Shown: piece after piece, positions 27,748-37,600 of the stretch
How the letters are laid out: each line of letters opens with the position of its first letter
Position numbering within the stretch: the stretch's first letter is position 1
Notes under the pieces: generated by a model
Told to the model about the DNA's origin: nothing
The model's database searches: none
The model's input: the letters and a program-made list of their open reading frames with translations, nothing else
Program-made: the position numbers and the translations under genes
From: Bacteroidales bacterium
GTDB taxonomy: Bacteria; Bacteroidota; Bacteroidia; Bacteroidales; Muribaculaceae
Reading direction: 5' to 3'
Assembly: GCA_030524765.1 (NCBI GenBank)
Contig: JAUNGA010000007.1
Span: forward strand, 1 to 54,960
DNA: 54,960 bases

Positions 27748-29226
27748 ATGAACCGCAAGCTATATTCGAAACTCATTTTCGACCATTCGCGTGCCGGTCG
27801 TCGCGGTTTTGATCTGCCGCGCTATCAACGCGATGACTCTTTGTCGACGTTACCGTCTCAGCTGATGCGCGAAGAGGCTCCCCTGTTGCCCGAAGTCGAC
27901 GAACCGACTGTCGTGCGCCACTATACCAACCAGTCGACCAACAATTTCGGCGTCGACACGGGTTTCTACCCTCTGGGGTCGTGCACAATGAAATATAATC
28001 CCAAACTCAACGATGCTCTTGCTGCCGACCGCGTGATAGCCGGTCTACATCCACGCCAGCCGATGCAGACCGTGCAGGGAGCGCTCGAGATCTATTGGAC
28101 TCTGCAACGCTCACTGAGCGAAATAGGCGGCATGGCTGAGTTTACACTCAATCCGTTTGCCGGCGCACATGGCGAGCTGACAGGCCTGATGGTCATACAT
28201 GCATATCATGACAGCCGCAACGACCCGGCACGAACCCGCGTGATAGTACCCGACTCGGCTCACGGCACCAATCCGGCATCGGCCGCTGTAGCAGGTTACG
28301 AGGTAGTCGAGGTAAAAAGTCTGCCCGACGGCACTGTCGATGTAGACGATCTGCGTGCCAAGCTCGACCATACCATCGCCGCAGTGATGATGACCAATCC
28401 CAATATGGTAGGTATGTTCGAGAAGCATATACCCGAGATTGCCGAGGCTGTGCACGGTGCCGGCGCACTGCTGTATTATGACGGAGCCAACCTCAACCCG
28501 ATGCTCGGCGTGGCACGTCCGGGCGACATGGGATTTGACGTCATGCACATCAACCTGCACAAGACTTTCTCGACGCCTCACGGCGGCGGTGGACCGGGCG
28601 CAGGTCCGGTGGGCGTGCGCAAGGGGCTCGAGCAGTTCCTGCCCAATCCGAGAGTCGTGCGACGCGATGACGGCACTTTTACTGTCGAGCAAAACAACGA
28701 CTGCGCTCTCGGACGTATATCGTCGTGGCTTGGCAACTATACTGTGTTTGTGCGTGCGCTGGCCTACATCCTGACTCTCGGAGCCGAAGGTGTAGCCCAG
28801 GTGGGACCGCTGGCGACTCTCAACGCCAATTATGTGCTCAACGCGCTCAAAGACCGCTATCTGCTGCCGATTCCGGGCCCGTGCAAACACGAATTCGTAT
28901 TTGACGGTCTGATTGACAAATCAACCGGAGTGACGACACTTAATATCGCCAAACGTCTGCTCGACATGGGATTCCATGCACCGACCATCTACTTCCCGCT
29001 GCTCTTCCACGAGTCTCTGATGATCGAGCCTACCGAAACAGAAAGCCGCGAGACACTCGATGCATTTATAGAGGCTATGCGACAGATTGCCGACGAGGCC
29101 GCAGAAAATCCTGAAATCGTCAGGACCGCCCCCCATGACACGCCGGCAGTACACCCCGACGACACTGAGGCCGCGCTGCATCCCACAGTTAAATACGCTG
29201 ATCTATGCGACAGGCCGACAACATAA
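27748..29226 (+). CDS. gcvPB: Glycine dehydrogenase (decarboxylating) subunit 2
   Basis: The PLP-binding half of split P protein, 492 aa. The PLP lysine is Lys272 in HINLHKTFSTPHGGGGPGAG, with FYPLGSCTMKYNPK and YDGANLNPMLG as further family blocks. It overlaps the downstream dehydrogenase gene by 22 nt, which implies coupled translation. It acts with GcvPA, GcvT, GcvH and Lpd. Confidence 0.97.
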   Translation: MNRKLYSKLIFDHSRAGRRGFDLPRYQRDDSLSTLPSQLMREEAPLLPEVDEPTVVRHYTNQSTNNFGVDTGFYPLGSCTMKYNPKLNDALAADRVIAGLHPRQPMQTVQGALEIYWTLQRSLSEIGGMAEFTLNPFAGAHGELTGLMVIHAYHDSRNDPARTRVIVPDSAHGTNPASAAVAGYEVVEVKSLPDGTVDVDDLRAKLDHTIAAVMMTNPNMVGMFEKHIPEIAEAVHGAGALLYYDGANLNPMLGVARPGDMGFDVMHINLHKTFSTPHGGGGPGAGPVGVRKGLEQFLPNPRVVRRDDGTFTVEQNNDCALGRISSWLGNYTVFVRALAYILTLGAEGVAQVGPLATLNANYVLNALKDRYLLPIPGPCKHEFVFDGLIDKSTGVTTLNIAKRLLDMGFHAPTIYFPLLFHESLMIEPTETESRETLDAFIEAMRQIADEAAENPEIVRTAPHDTPAVHPDDTEAALHPTVKYADLCDRPTT

Positions 29227-30509
29227 TCATCGGTGCGGGTCCCGGCGGCTACGAACTGGCCGGCATGCTTGCCGCACGCGGCGAGAGCGTAATACTCATC
29301 GAGCGCGATCGCGAGGGCGGCACCTGTCTCAACCGTGGCTGCATTCCCACCAAATGTCTCGCCGTAACGGCCGAGACAGCCGAGACCTGCCGCCGGGCGG
29401 CCGAATTTGGCATCATGTGCGGAGATGTCGGTGTCGACTATGCGGCGGCAAAGGCACGTATGGACGGTGTAATAGACACTCTCAGGCAAGGCATAGCATC
29501 ATTGCTGCGCAATGTCGAGATTGTAAGAGGCTCTGCAAGGCTATGTACCGACAGATGTGTTGACGTAGGCGGTGAAATCTTCCATGCCGGGAAACGTATC
29601 GTTATCGCTACAGGATCGTCACCTGCGACACTGCCTGTCGAGGGAGCGTCGCTCGCCATGACCAGCGACGACGTGCTCGCGCTCGACAGCCTGCCATCCT
29701 CAGCCGTCATAATAGGCGGTGGTGTGATCGGACTCGAGTTTGCCTCGATATGGTCGGCACTCGGTGTCGATGTCACGGTGGTCGAATTCTGCAAAGAGAT
29801 TCTGCCCCCGTTTGATCCTGAGATTGCCAAACGCCTGCGCACGATGCTTACACGTCGGGGCATCAGATTTGCTGTCTCGACAGCAGTAAAAGAGATCGTA
29901 AGAAACGATGACGGACTCAAGGTTATTGCCGACGGCAAACGCGGTCAGGTAGAATTCTCCGCCGAAAGTGTCATCATGGCCGTAGGGCGCCGACCGGTCG
30001 TACCTGACGGATGTAAGTCTGCCGGAGTCGAGATCGGACCGCGAGGTTTTATAAAAGTCGACAATATGATGCAGACTACCTCTCCCGGAATCTATGCGAT
30101 AGGCGACTGCAACGGTCTGTGCATGCTGGCTCACGCCGCATCGGCCCAGGCCCGTGTCGTGGCCGACGGCAACCCGGATGCATTTGATGCCGGCTGCATC
30201 CCTTCTGTTGTATTCACCATGCCCGAAGCGGCCTCAGTGGGACCGACGCCCGAAGTTCTTGAAGCGAAAGGCATAGAGACTACGGTTGTCAAACGCAGCT
30301 TTGCATCGCTCGGCAAGGCACAGGCCATGGGCGAGGCCGACGGTGTGGTAAAAATCGTGAAAGCTAAAGACGACGGGCGTGTGCTTGCTGTCAGCATCAT
30401 CGGACCTCATGCGTCTGATCTCGTGGCAGAGGCCACGGCAATGGTTGCCGGACGCGACACATCGTTTGTACACGCCCACCCCACTCTATCAGAAATATTT
30501 GTCGATTAG
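29205..30509 (+). CDS. lpdA: Dihydrolipoyl dehydrogenase (L protein)
   Basis: A FAD flavoprotein that reoxidises dihydrolipoyl-GcvH with NAD+. 434 aa. FAD loop GAGPGGYELAG, redox-disulfide motif GGTCLNRGCIPTK, NAD loop GGGVIGLEFAS, and the C-terminal HAHPTLSE catalytic His-Glu pair are all present. It ends a few residues after this motif, shorter than many Lpd enzymes by roughly 15 residues, but no active-site part is missing. Its place as last gene of the gcv operon indicates dedicated L-protein service. Confidence 0.95.
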   Translation: MRQADNIIIGAGPGGYELAGMLAARGESVILIERDREGGTCLNRGCIPTKCLAVTAETAETCRRAAEFGIMCGDVGVDYAAAKARMDGVIDTLRQGIASLLRNVEIVRGSARLCTDRCVDVGGEIFHAGKRIVIATGSSPATLPVEGASLAMTSDDVLALDSLPSSAVIIGGGVIGLEFASIWSALGVDVTVVEFCKEILPPFDPEIAKRLRTMLTRRGIRFAVSTAVKEIVRNDDGLKVIADGKRGQVEFSAESVIMAVGRRPVVPDGCKSAGVEIGPRGFIKVDNMMQTTSPGIYAIGDCNGLCMLAHAASAQARVVADGNPDAFDAGCIPSVVFTMPEAASVGPTPEVLEAKGIETTVVKRSFASLGKAQAMGEADGVVKIVKAKDDGRVLAVSIIGPHASDLVAEATAMVAGRDTSFVHAHPTLSEIFVD

Positions 30510-30518
30510 AAAAGAGCG

Positions 30519-31997
30519 TCAGAGCTTTTTCTTACGCAAAACAAAATCTATCAGGTCGGCTTGCACTTGCGAGCCGGCCAATTTATTTATCCCCAGATAA
30601 AGCAATCCACCGCCGGCACAGGCCGCGAGCAGTTGCAGAGCAGGATGCACCGACAGCAGCGACGCAGCCGACATCAATGGCGCAATGACGCATGACTGTG
30701 CCGCATATGGCGCGAGGTCGAGCAGCATGTGTCCGACCGATATGCCCGACTTGCGGGCGGTTACCGTCAGAGTTGCAATCCATGTCAGAAACGATGCCGC
30801 CACCTGTCCCCACAGCAGCAGTGTCAGGCCCCAGACCATATCGTCTCCACGTGTCTCGGCAAGATACGGGAAACATATCGCAAGCGCCCCGAGGGCCACA
30901 GCATCGCGCATCACCTCGAGCCACATGATGGCCCGGGCATGGCCAAGTGCAAGCAATGCATTGTTGTACAAGCCACAGAGCACCGTGAAGACACCTCTGA
31001 GCAGCAACAGCTGAAAAAGGATGATCGACGGATCCCATTTGGTACCGAAAAGCATATGAAACACCGGTGTCGCAACCGCCATCAGACCTATCAGAGCCGG
31101 GAATGTAAGATAAGCCGTAAACCGTGTCATCTTTGAGGCTACACGGCGAAAACGCACGGGATCGTCCTGCACATCGCTCAAAGCGGGCAGGAACGAGGAC
31201 GTCACTACCTGATAGATCGACATTACCCCCATCTTGCTCCATTTGTCAGACTGGGTATAATAACCCAGAGAGACGAGCCCCACACGATTTCCGATAAAGA
31301 ATGAATAGATATTCTGGAAAAGTGTGTTGAGAAACGATGTGAACATCATGCGCGAACCGATGCCGGCGAAACCTCGCAGTGATTTCCACGAAAAGACCGG
31401 GCGCGGACGCCACCGTTGTGTAGTCCACAACACAAGCGACTTGACTCCCGACAGAGCGATCGATTGCCATACAATGGCCCATGCGCCGTAGCCGGCCATA
31501 GCGAGCCAGATGCCCACGACAGCTCCGGCGGCGAGACCGATCGAGTTGGCAATTGCCACCATGCGCACATCCATGCGCTTGACCAGACGGTTGGTCTGCA
31601 CAATGGCCGAGGCATTGAGTATAAATGTCAGAAACATCACCCGGGCAAGCGGCACAATGCGTCGGTCGCCCTGAAAGCAATCGGCTATCAGCGGTGCACA
31701 AAACCATAATATAATGTAGAGTGCCACTGCCACGCCGAGATTAAACCATAATACGGTCGAATAATCGACGCGTGACGGACGTTTGCGCTGAATCAGCGCA
31801 TATGAAAAGCCACTGTCAACCAATAGCGAGGCAAAAGCCTGAAAGACAAGAACAGCGCCGACAAGACCGAAATCTTCCTGAGACAACAGACGAGCCAACA
31901 CTACACCGGTAAGGGCATAAAGCAACTGAGACGCCACCCGGTCGATGGCGTTCCATTTGAGCGTGCCGGCGGTGCGGCCTTTAAGAGACTGTAGCAT
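30519..31997 (-). CDS. Polysaccharide flippase (Wzx/MATE-like lipopolysaccharide biosynthesis protein)
   Basis: A 492-aa multi-helix inner-membrane protein of the polysaccharide transporter superfamily. The N-terminus LKWNAIDRVASQLLYALTGVVLARLLSQEDFGLVGAVLVFQ matches WzxC-type flippases that move lipid-linked glycans across the inner membrane. It is the last gene of the dusB operon, 7 nt after a DUF2807 gene. No glycosyltransferase cluster is adjacent, so the substrate is unknown. It converges on lpdA across a 9-nt gap with no clear terminator. Confidence 0.88.
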   Translation of the reverse strand: MLQSLKGRTAGTLKWNAIDRVASQLLYALTGVVLARLLSQEDFGLVGAVLVFQAFASLLVDSGFSYALIQRKRPSRVDYSTVLWFNLGVAVALYIILWFCAPLIADCFQGDRRIVPLARVMFLTFILNASAIVQTNRLVKRMDVRMVAIANSIGLAAGAVVGIWLAMAGYGAWAIVWQSIALSGVKSLVLWTTQRWRPRPVFSWKSLRGFAGIGSRMMFTSFLNTLFQNIYSFFIGNRVGLVSLGYYTQSDKWSKMGVMSIYQVVTSSFLPALSDVQDDPVRFRRVASKMTRFTAYLTFPALIGLMAVATPVFHMLFGTKWDPSIILFQLLLLRGVFTVLCGLYNNALLALGHARAIMWLEVMRDAVALGALAICFPYLAETRGDDMVWGLTLLLWGQVAASFLTWIATLTVTARKSGISVGHMLLDLAPYAAQSCVIAPLMSAASLLSVHPALQLLAACAGGGLLYLGINKLAGSQVQADLIDFVLRKKKL

Positions 31998-32004
31998 CAG
32001 GCGC

Positions 32005-32706
32005 TCAGTCTACGTGCACCAGCTTTACACCGATCGAGCGGTTTGTGATCTTCTCGGGCTGACCGCGATAATAGACGGTGCATGACCCCGCACCATAAAG
32101 TGACAGAGTCTCAAGAGCCCAGCAGTCGACCGGACCGGTGCCGAGAGCCATCACCTTAAGGCGGTCGACAGCCATGCCGCCGGCCTCAAGCGGGCCTGTA
32201 CCCACATTACTGAGTTTGGCCTTGGCAGCCTTGCCGTTACTGATGACGAGATGTCCCTTGCCGGTGGCAATGCCCGCATCGACTGAAATAGCCTCGACAT
32301 CGCGCACAACCAAAGTGCCATTGCCGACAATACGTGCCTTGAACGAAGTGACCGGAACATTTGATAATACGCGCACGGTTGAGTCGGCCAAATTCTCGAC
32401 CTTGGTAAGAGATGACGAATAGACGCGCACAGTGGGCAGACTGCGGCCATCGAGCATCTCGGTGGCAACCTGAATATGCAGGCACGATTTATTGTTGGTC
32501 AGCAACAGCGACGACGCCATCTCGGGCTCGCACTCGAACTCGACCCATCCGGCCGAATCAGGCGAACATACATAATCGACATTGATGGCATCTGTCACCT
32601 TGAGTTCCTTGAAATCCTGAACTTCGAGGCGATAAGTGGCGGGCTCGCCGGCAACGGCAGCAAAAGCGCCCGCAATGATCATAGCGGCAATGGTTATATA
32701 TTTCAT
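32005..32706 (-). CDS. DUF2807 (GIN-domain) secreted protein, copy B
   Basis: A 233-aa protein with a signal peptide (about 1-20) and a repetitive right-handed beta-helix-like DUF2807 domain (YRLEVQDFKELKVTDAINVDYVCSPDSAGW, then many short strands ending in GSCTVYYRGQPEKI). These putative auto-transporter adhesin or scaffold domains have no established function. It lies 3 nt after a second DUF2807 gene of similar pattern, so the pair arose by tandem duplication or joint recruitment. Both share VxPDSAG after the first strands. Confidence 0.85.
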   Translation of the reverse strand: MKYITIAAMIIAGAFAAVAGEPATYRLEVQDFKELKVTDAINVDYVCSPDSAGWVEFECEPEMASSLLLTNNKSCLHIQVATEMLDGRSLPTVRVYSSSLTKVENLADSTVRVLSNVPVTSFKARIVGNGTLVVRDVEAISVDAGIATGKGHLVISNGKAAKAKLSNVGTGPLEAGGMAVDRLKVMALGTGPVDCWALETLSLYGAGSCTVYYRGQPEKITNRSIGVKLVHVD

Positions 32707-32709
32707 ACT

Positions 32710-33492
32710 TTATCGTGATTTTTTTATCTGATTTATCTTGCCGGACGCACGCAGCGTCGATTTGCTGTTATAAATGATCTCACCAGGGCCAAAGACCGAT
32801 GCCTTGACCAGAGGCGACACAAGATCAGCGGCATCAACACTGCCGCTGCCCTTTACAGCCACAGCCGCACTCTCATCTGCATGTCCGGCTACGGTCACCG
32901 ACCCTGATCCGCGCAATGTGACCGATACGATCTCGCTGTCGATCCCATGGGCCTTGACATGACCGCTGCCGGTCACCGAGCAATTGACGTTGTCGGCTCT
33001 TACAAGGTCAGAGACATTCACAGTACCCGATCCTGTGACCGACATACTCACGGCCACAGACTGTATCGACGCGGCATTTATCGTTGACGGGCCGTTGACA
33101 ATAAGCACCACCGGACCGGCACATGCAATCGCGCCATCGACTGCGACCTCTGCACGACCCGTTGTCGAGATCGTCGACAGATCTTTGTCGACATATACCC
33201 TTATAAGTTTTATCTCATCGGCCAAGGCAGCCTGAGCATTGTCATCAAGGCTGAGATAGAGTGTACCGTCAGAGTGACGGCGCCCGAGCACATCATAGGC
33301 GGCAGATGTCGAGCGGATGATGATATAACCGGCCGAATCCGGCACGACGCGCATGTCAACGCCAATCCGTCCCGATACATACACACGGTCGAAATCGCGT
33401 GCAAGCAGTGTGTGCTCTACCAGCGCCAACGGTTTCGCAGCCCACGACGATAGCGCCGCGGCCGCGGCCAATATACTAAAGATAATCTTCAT
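32710..33492 (-). CDS. DUF2807 (GIN-domain) secreted protein, copy A
   Basis: A 260-aa protein with a signal peptide (about 1-18) and a DUF2807 domain: VSGRIGVDMRVVPDSAGYIIIR, then repeated short strands such as SVSMSVTGSGTVNVSDL, NCSVTGSGHVKA and VTLRGSGSVTVAG. The GSG-containing repeats fit a beta-solenoid. It overlaps dusB by 4 nt and is followed 3 nt later by the second copy, so both are translated from the dusB transcript. Likely periplasmic or surface-exposed; the function is unknown. Confidence 0.87.
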   Translation of the reverse strand: MKIIFSILAAAAALSSWAAKPLALVEHTLLARDFDRVYVSGRIGVDMRVVPDSAGYIIIRSTSAAYDVLGRRHSDGTLYLSLDDNAQAALADEIKLIRVYVDKDLSTISTTGRAEVAVDGAIACAGPVVLIVNGPSTINAASIQSVAVSMSVTGSGTVNVSDLVRADNVNCSVTGSGHVKAHGIDSEIVSVTLRGSGSVTVAGHADESAAVAVKGSGSVDAADLVSPLVKASVFGPGEIIYNSKSTLRASGKINQIKKSR

Positions 33493-34484
33493 CTTTTATC
33501 GTTTCCGTGCAAAAAATCACTCTCGATGCGGTCGAGTACAGCCTCGAGTTCGACGAGCGTGTCGGCCCGCAGCATCTCAATACGTGTCGACCTGAAATCA
33601 AACAATCCTTTGAACAGAGGAGTGGCAGCCAGATGTCGGCGCACATGCAGTATGCCGCGCCGCTCGCCGTTGCGCTCAACACTCTCACGCACCAACCGAC
33701 GCAATGTAGCCATCTTGTCATCGGTATCGAGCACAGGAGCGCCTGTGCGTCCGAGTCGGCGCGCTATGTCAGCAAATACCCATGGTGCGCCGATAGAAGC
33801 ACGACCCACCATGACCGCATCAACACCGCTGCGCTCGAAAGCCTGGCAGGCTTCCTCACCCGTAGTGATGTCGCCATTGCCGATAACGGGGATACTGAGC
33901 CTGGGATTAGCCTTGACCCGGGCAATCATATCCCAGTCGGCTCTGCCGGTGTAGAGCTGTGCACGTGTACGGCCATGCACGGTCAACGCCTTGATGCCGC
34001 AGTCTTGAAGACGCTCGGCAAGATCTACGATTATACGACTGTCGGCATCCCACCCCAGACGGGTCTTGACAGTCACAGGCAGACGCACCGCATCGACCAC
34101 GGCCCGGGTGATCTCGAGCATCTTCGGCACATCACGCAGCATGCCGGCACCCGCACCTTTACCGGCGACTTTCTTTACCGGACAACCGAAGTTGATGTCA
34201 ATTACCTCGGGACCGGCCGCCTCGGCACGCAGGGCCGCCTCTACCATCGGGGCTGTCTCGCGTCCATAGATCTGAATGGCCGTAGGGCGCTCGCCGGGCT
34301 CTATCTCGAGCTTGCGGGTAGTCGCCGCTATGTCGCGCACGAGGGCATCGGCGTTGACAAACTCGGTATAAGTCATGTCAGCGCCCATCTCGCGGCATTG
34401 CAGTCTGAAAGCGGCATCGGTCACATCCTCCATCGGAGCGAGCAACACCGGCCTATCTCCCAAATCTATATTTCCGATTTTCAT
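33489..34484 (-). CDS. dusB: tRNA-dihydrouridine synthase
   Basis: An FMN enzyme reducing uridines in tRNA D-loops. 331 aa from the ATG at 34484 (MKIGNIDLGDRPVLLAPMEDVTD). An in-frame upstream start at 34568 would run through the promoter and is rejected. Dus motifs are NFGCPVKKVAGKGAGAGML with the catalytic Cys, KTRLGWD, HGRTRAQLYTG, GNGDI and MVGRA. It heads the operon with two DUF2807 genes and a flippase. Confidence 0.95.
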   Translation of the reverse strand: MKIGNIDLGDRPVLLAPMEDVTDAAFRLQCREMGADMTYTEFVNADALVRDIAATTRKLEIEPGERPTAIQIYGRETAPMVEAALRAEAAGPEVIDINFGCPVKKVAGKGAGAGMLRDVPKMLEITRAVVDAVRLPVTVKTRLGWDADSRIIVDLAERLQDCGIKALTVHGRTRAQLYTGRADWDMIARVKANPRLSIPVIGNGDITTGEEACQAFERSGVDAVMVGRASIGAPWVFADIARRLGRTGAPVLDTDDKMATLRRLVRESVERNGERRGILHVRRHLAATPLFKGLFDFRSTRIEMLRADTLVELEAVLDRIESDFLHGNDKR

Positions 34485-34504
34485 GCTCAATCGTATTTTG
34501 AGTG

Positions 34505-34535
34505 CAAAGTTAGCGATTTTTAGCAGATTCAACAA
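34505..34535 (-). promoter_or_regulatory. dusB operon promoter
   Basis: On the minus strand TTG (plus 34533-34535), 20 nt, TAACTTTG (plus 34505-34512), then 20 nt to the dusB ATG. It is a near-consensus Bacteroidota promoter, likely driving dusB, both DUF2807 genes and the flippase. Confidence 0.75.
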
Positions 34536-34542
34536 TATGAAA

Positions 34543-34577
34543 TGTCCCGCGGTTGCGCTTTTCGGCACCGCGGGACA
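34543..34577 (-). terminator. Terminator-like hairpin after the CotH gene
   Basis: TGTCCCGCGG (34543-34552) pairs perfectly with CCGCGGGACA (34568-34577) around a 15-nt loop. It lies 32 nt after the CotH stop on the minus strand. The following T tract is weak. Confidence 0.55.
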
Positions 34578-34609
34578 ATATAGAAGAATTTAGAGACAAT
34601 TATCGAATA

Positions 34610-37600
34610 TCAACGCACAATGACCTTGCGCGCCTGCGAACCCCTGCGCTCGATATACAGTCCGGCCGATGGGTCGGCGACACGGCGGCCGTACACATCA
34701 TAGATCTCGACGACAGCATCGTCAGCATCGGCCTCAACACTTGAGATACCGGTGGTGTAATCGGAGAAACGCTCTGTCAGGAAATCTATATTTTTGCCGA
34801 GATAGCTCTTGACGTCGGCCACTGCTCTATCAGCATCACCGACAGCAAGCGACGGCCAGCGCTCACCGTCAAGGGCAAGTGCCCCTTTGTAAGCATCATA
34901 GGCCCTGTCGATGCGATCTGATATCTCACGATAGAGCGGACTGTCGGCCGCAACGGCACGCATCATGACCGATTGGGCCGATGACGTGAGAGCTTTGAGA
35001 CGGTTGGCCACGAGATAGCGGAATGTGACACTGTTGGTGAAAAGACTGCCGATCAGGGGCAGTGCTGCATTTTGCTCGTAGATGAGCTGTGACTTGTTGT
35101 CACGCGAAGCAAAAGCGCCTGCAAAATCCCATACGGGACCGAAATGCCACTTGTTGTCACCACCGCCTTGATAGAAATAGCAATTGGTGGCAAATGAGCG
35201 TGTATCATCGACGATCTCCTGCAGCAAATAATAGTTGACGATAGAATTTGCATCAAGAGTAGCGTCCCACGCGACGGCGGGATCGGTGAACGCATCAACC
35301 ACGGCCTGCATCTGTTCAGTGAGATAAGCCCGATGAGCGTCGGTGACAAAACTGTTGTCGAACGCGGGTTCGTGGGCGACAAACGACACACCGTCCACGG
35401 TCACATCACTGCCGGCATCATCGATACGGACAATCCAGTCGGTCCATGATTCGGGGGCCTGTGTCATGTCAGAAATATCCTTTATGTTCACACGAGCGCC
35501 CGCCGGACGAATATTCTCGACAACAAAGTAGAGACCGCGATAGTCGCCGTCAAGCACAAGCTCGACCGGAGCATAGGCCGGAGTCCATTCGGTCGACTCA
35601 AATAGAATCGCACCGAGCTCGTGACCGGTAATATTGCACAGATATGCCAATTCACTGTCCTCGCACCATGGCATCAGATTGTAGTGTTTGCTCTGTTTGA
35701 TGCCACTGATCATAACCTGTTTTGCATTGAACTGAATCTTGTATGCACATTTGTCGGCATTGTCAAGTCCTTTGAACGATTTCAACGCCACAGGCGACTC
35801 TTTGCTGCCAATCGGTGCGATCGACGATGTCACGGGGTCGAGCCATGCTTCGAAACCGGTTTCGGTCGTATTGACATAGAATACGGGCATCGTGCCTGAA
35901 ACAGTCACAGGATCGGGATCGTAGCCTTCGATAATCTCGATATTACCATCTTCTTTATAGATATAAATGGCTCCCGGCACAAATTTCTGATCGCCGGTGC
36001 TGTGTTTGCCGTCATTATCACTGAAGATCAACATGGCGCTATTCATATCGAGCCCCTTGGCGTTGACAGTATAATAAAAATAGGTCTCGCCAGACTTATC
36101 GGTAGCCTTTTGGGCATGCGGACGGTCGTTCCACTCGACACCAAAATACTGATTCTGATTGCTATCCCAAATCCAGATGCGGGCATCGTCGACACCGTCG
36201 GCCTTGTAATATACTGTCACCAGCTCAGGGTCGGGATCGACGTAATCGGGCAATTTTGCGGCCGGCGTGGTGTCGCGTGCCGGCTCGGCGGCATTGGGGT
36301 CGGGATGGCCCCATTGGCCGTTGAGCCAGTTGATCTTGTTATTAAGAGCATTTTTTACGAAATTTGCCGCACTATTCATATCGCTGTTATCGCGAACATA
36401 TGTCGGGGCCGTATCATGGCCATGGTTGTCAACATATTTATCAGGCCAAGGAGCATTGCCCCAACGCTCGTGATCGCGCACAGCCGCAGCGCTGATCGAC
36501 CGCACATAACGGTCGATATCAGCCATAAGATCGTTGACCTGTGTGCCATAGAACCATCGGTACGTCTCTTTGACCTTAGTCATAAACTTGTCGTTCTGGC
36601 GCATCCGGTCGATCCAGTTGTTGCCATAAGTAGCAACATTTGTGAAATATGAGTCTGGATTTTCGCGAGTGAATGCGTTGCCACAGTCCCACAGAGGCGA
36701 GAAAATCCACTTCTTGCCTTCTCCAAAATCGCGGAACATATATGTCGAGCCATGATACGACTCCCAGTGATCGATTATCTCCATCACTATATAATAGCGT
36801 GCGGCCGCATCAAGATCCATATATCCCCACAGTTCGTCATTGTTCTTCCCGATAAACTCGTTCATCTTGCCAAACTGATCGCTGATGAACTTACGCTGTA
36901 TATCTGAATATAATTCGGGGGTATCGGGGGTAATGATCAGTTCACGGTCTGTCCCCCACTCGTTCATCACGATCTGCCCGTCTCCTTCCTTGTAGTTGTC
37001 AAGCTCAATGAGATAAGGCCCCGAGCACTTCGTGCCGTCGGTCACATTGTCGTCGAGCTCGCCGGCCGGTATACGGTCTTCGCCCATGCGTATGGATTCG
37101 GTAAGGAAGTACAGGCCCCAGTATTTGCCGTTGAGCATTACCTCGACAGGCTGTTCGGTAGGCGTCCATGCGCCTACACCGTCACGGGTCAGACCGATGC
37201 GCTGCCCGAGATTGAATCCGACAAAGTTTTTGAGATAACCTTTATCGTCATCTGCATGGGCAAGCAATGCAAAATGCTTGCTTTTGCTGAGACCGAGCAA
37301 AGCAGCTTTGGATCCAAGTTTGAGTTTGAAAGGTTTTTTTGAAAATGCTGTGCGGGTGTAGTTGCCACGTGCCTTGATCTGCAGAGGCAGAGGCGCGTCG
37401 GCACTGCCGACCGACGTGAAGCCATCTATGCCGTTTGCGTCAATCCAATATGTACCCGCACGGTAATCTTTGTCGGCAAGATCCTTACTGAGCATGATCT
37501 CGTCTGTCTCGATATAGATCACGGGCAAAGTTCCGGTTGGCTTCAGCTCGCTATTCTGGCCGTTGACATCATCGGCCTTAGTGTCAGGATTATAAATATA

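Noticed and set aside
26410-29226. A broken single-chain glycine dehydrogenase
   Set aside because: Two complete subunits with separate starts match the natural two-subunit form, with no frameshift scar.
33507-34523. A 338-aa plus-strand frame opposite dusB
   Set aside because: Antisense to the well-supported dusB. The encoded text is His/Arg-rich with no motif, so it is a shadow frame.
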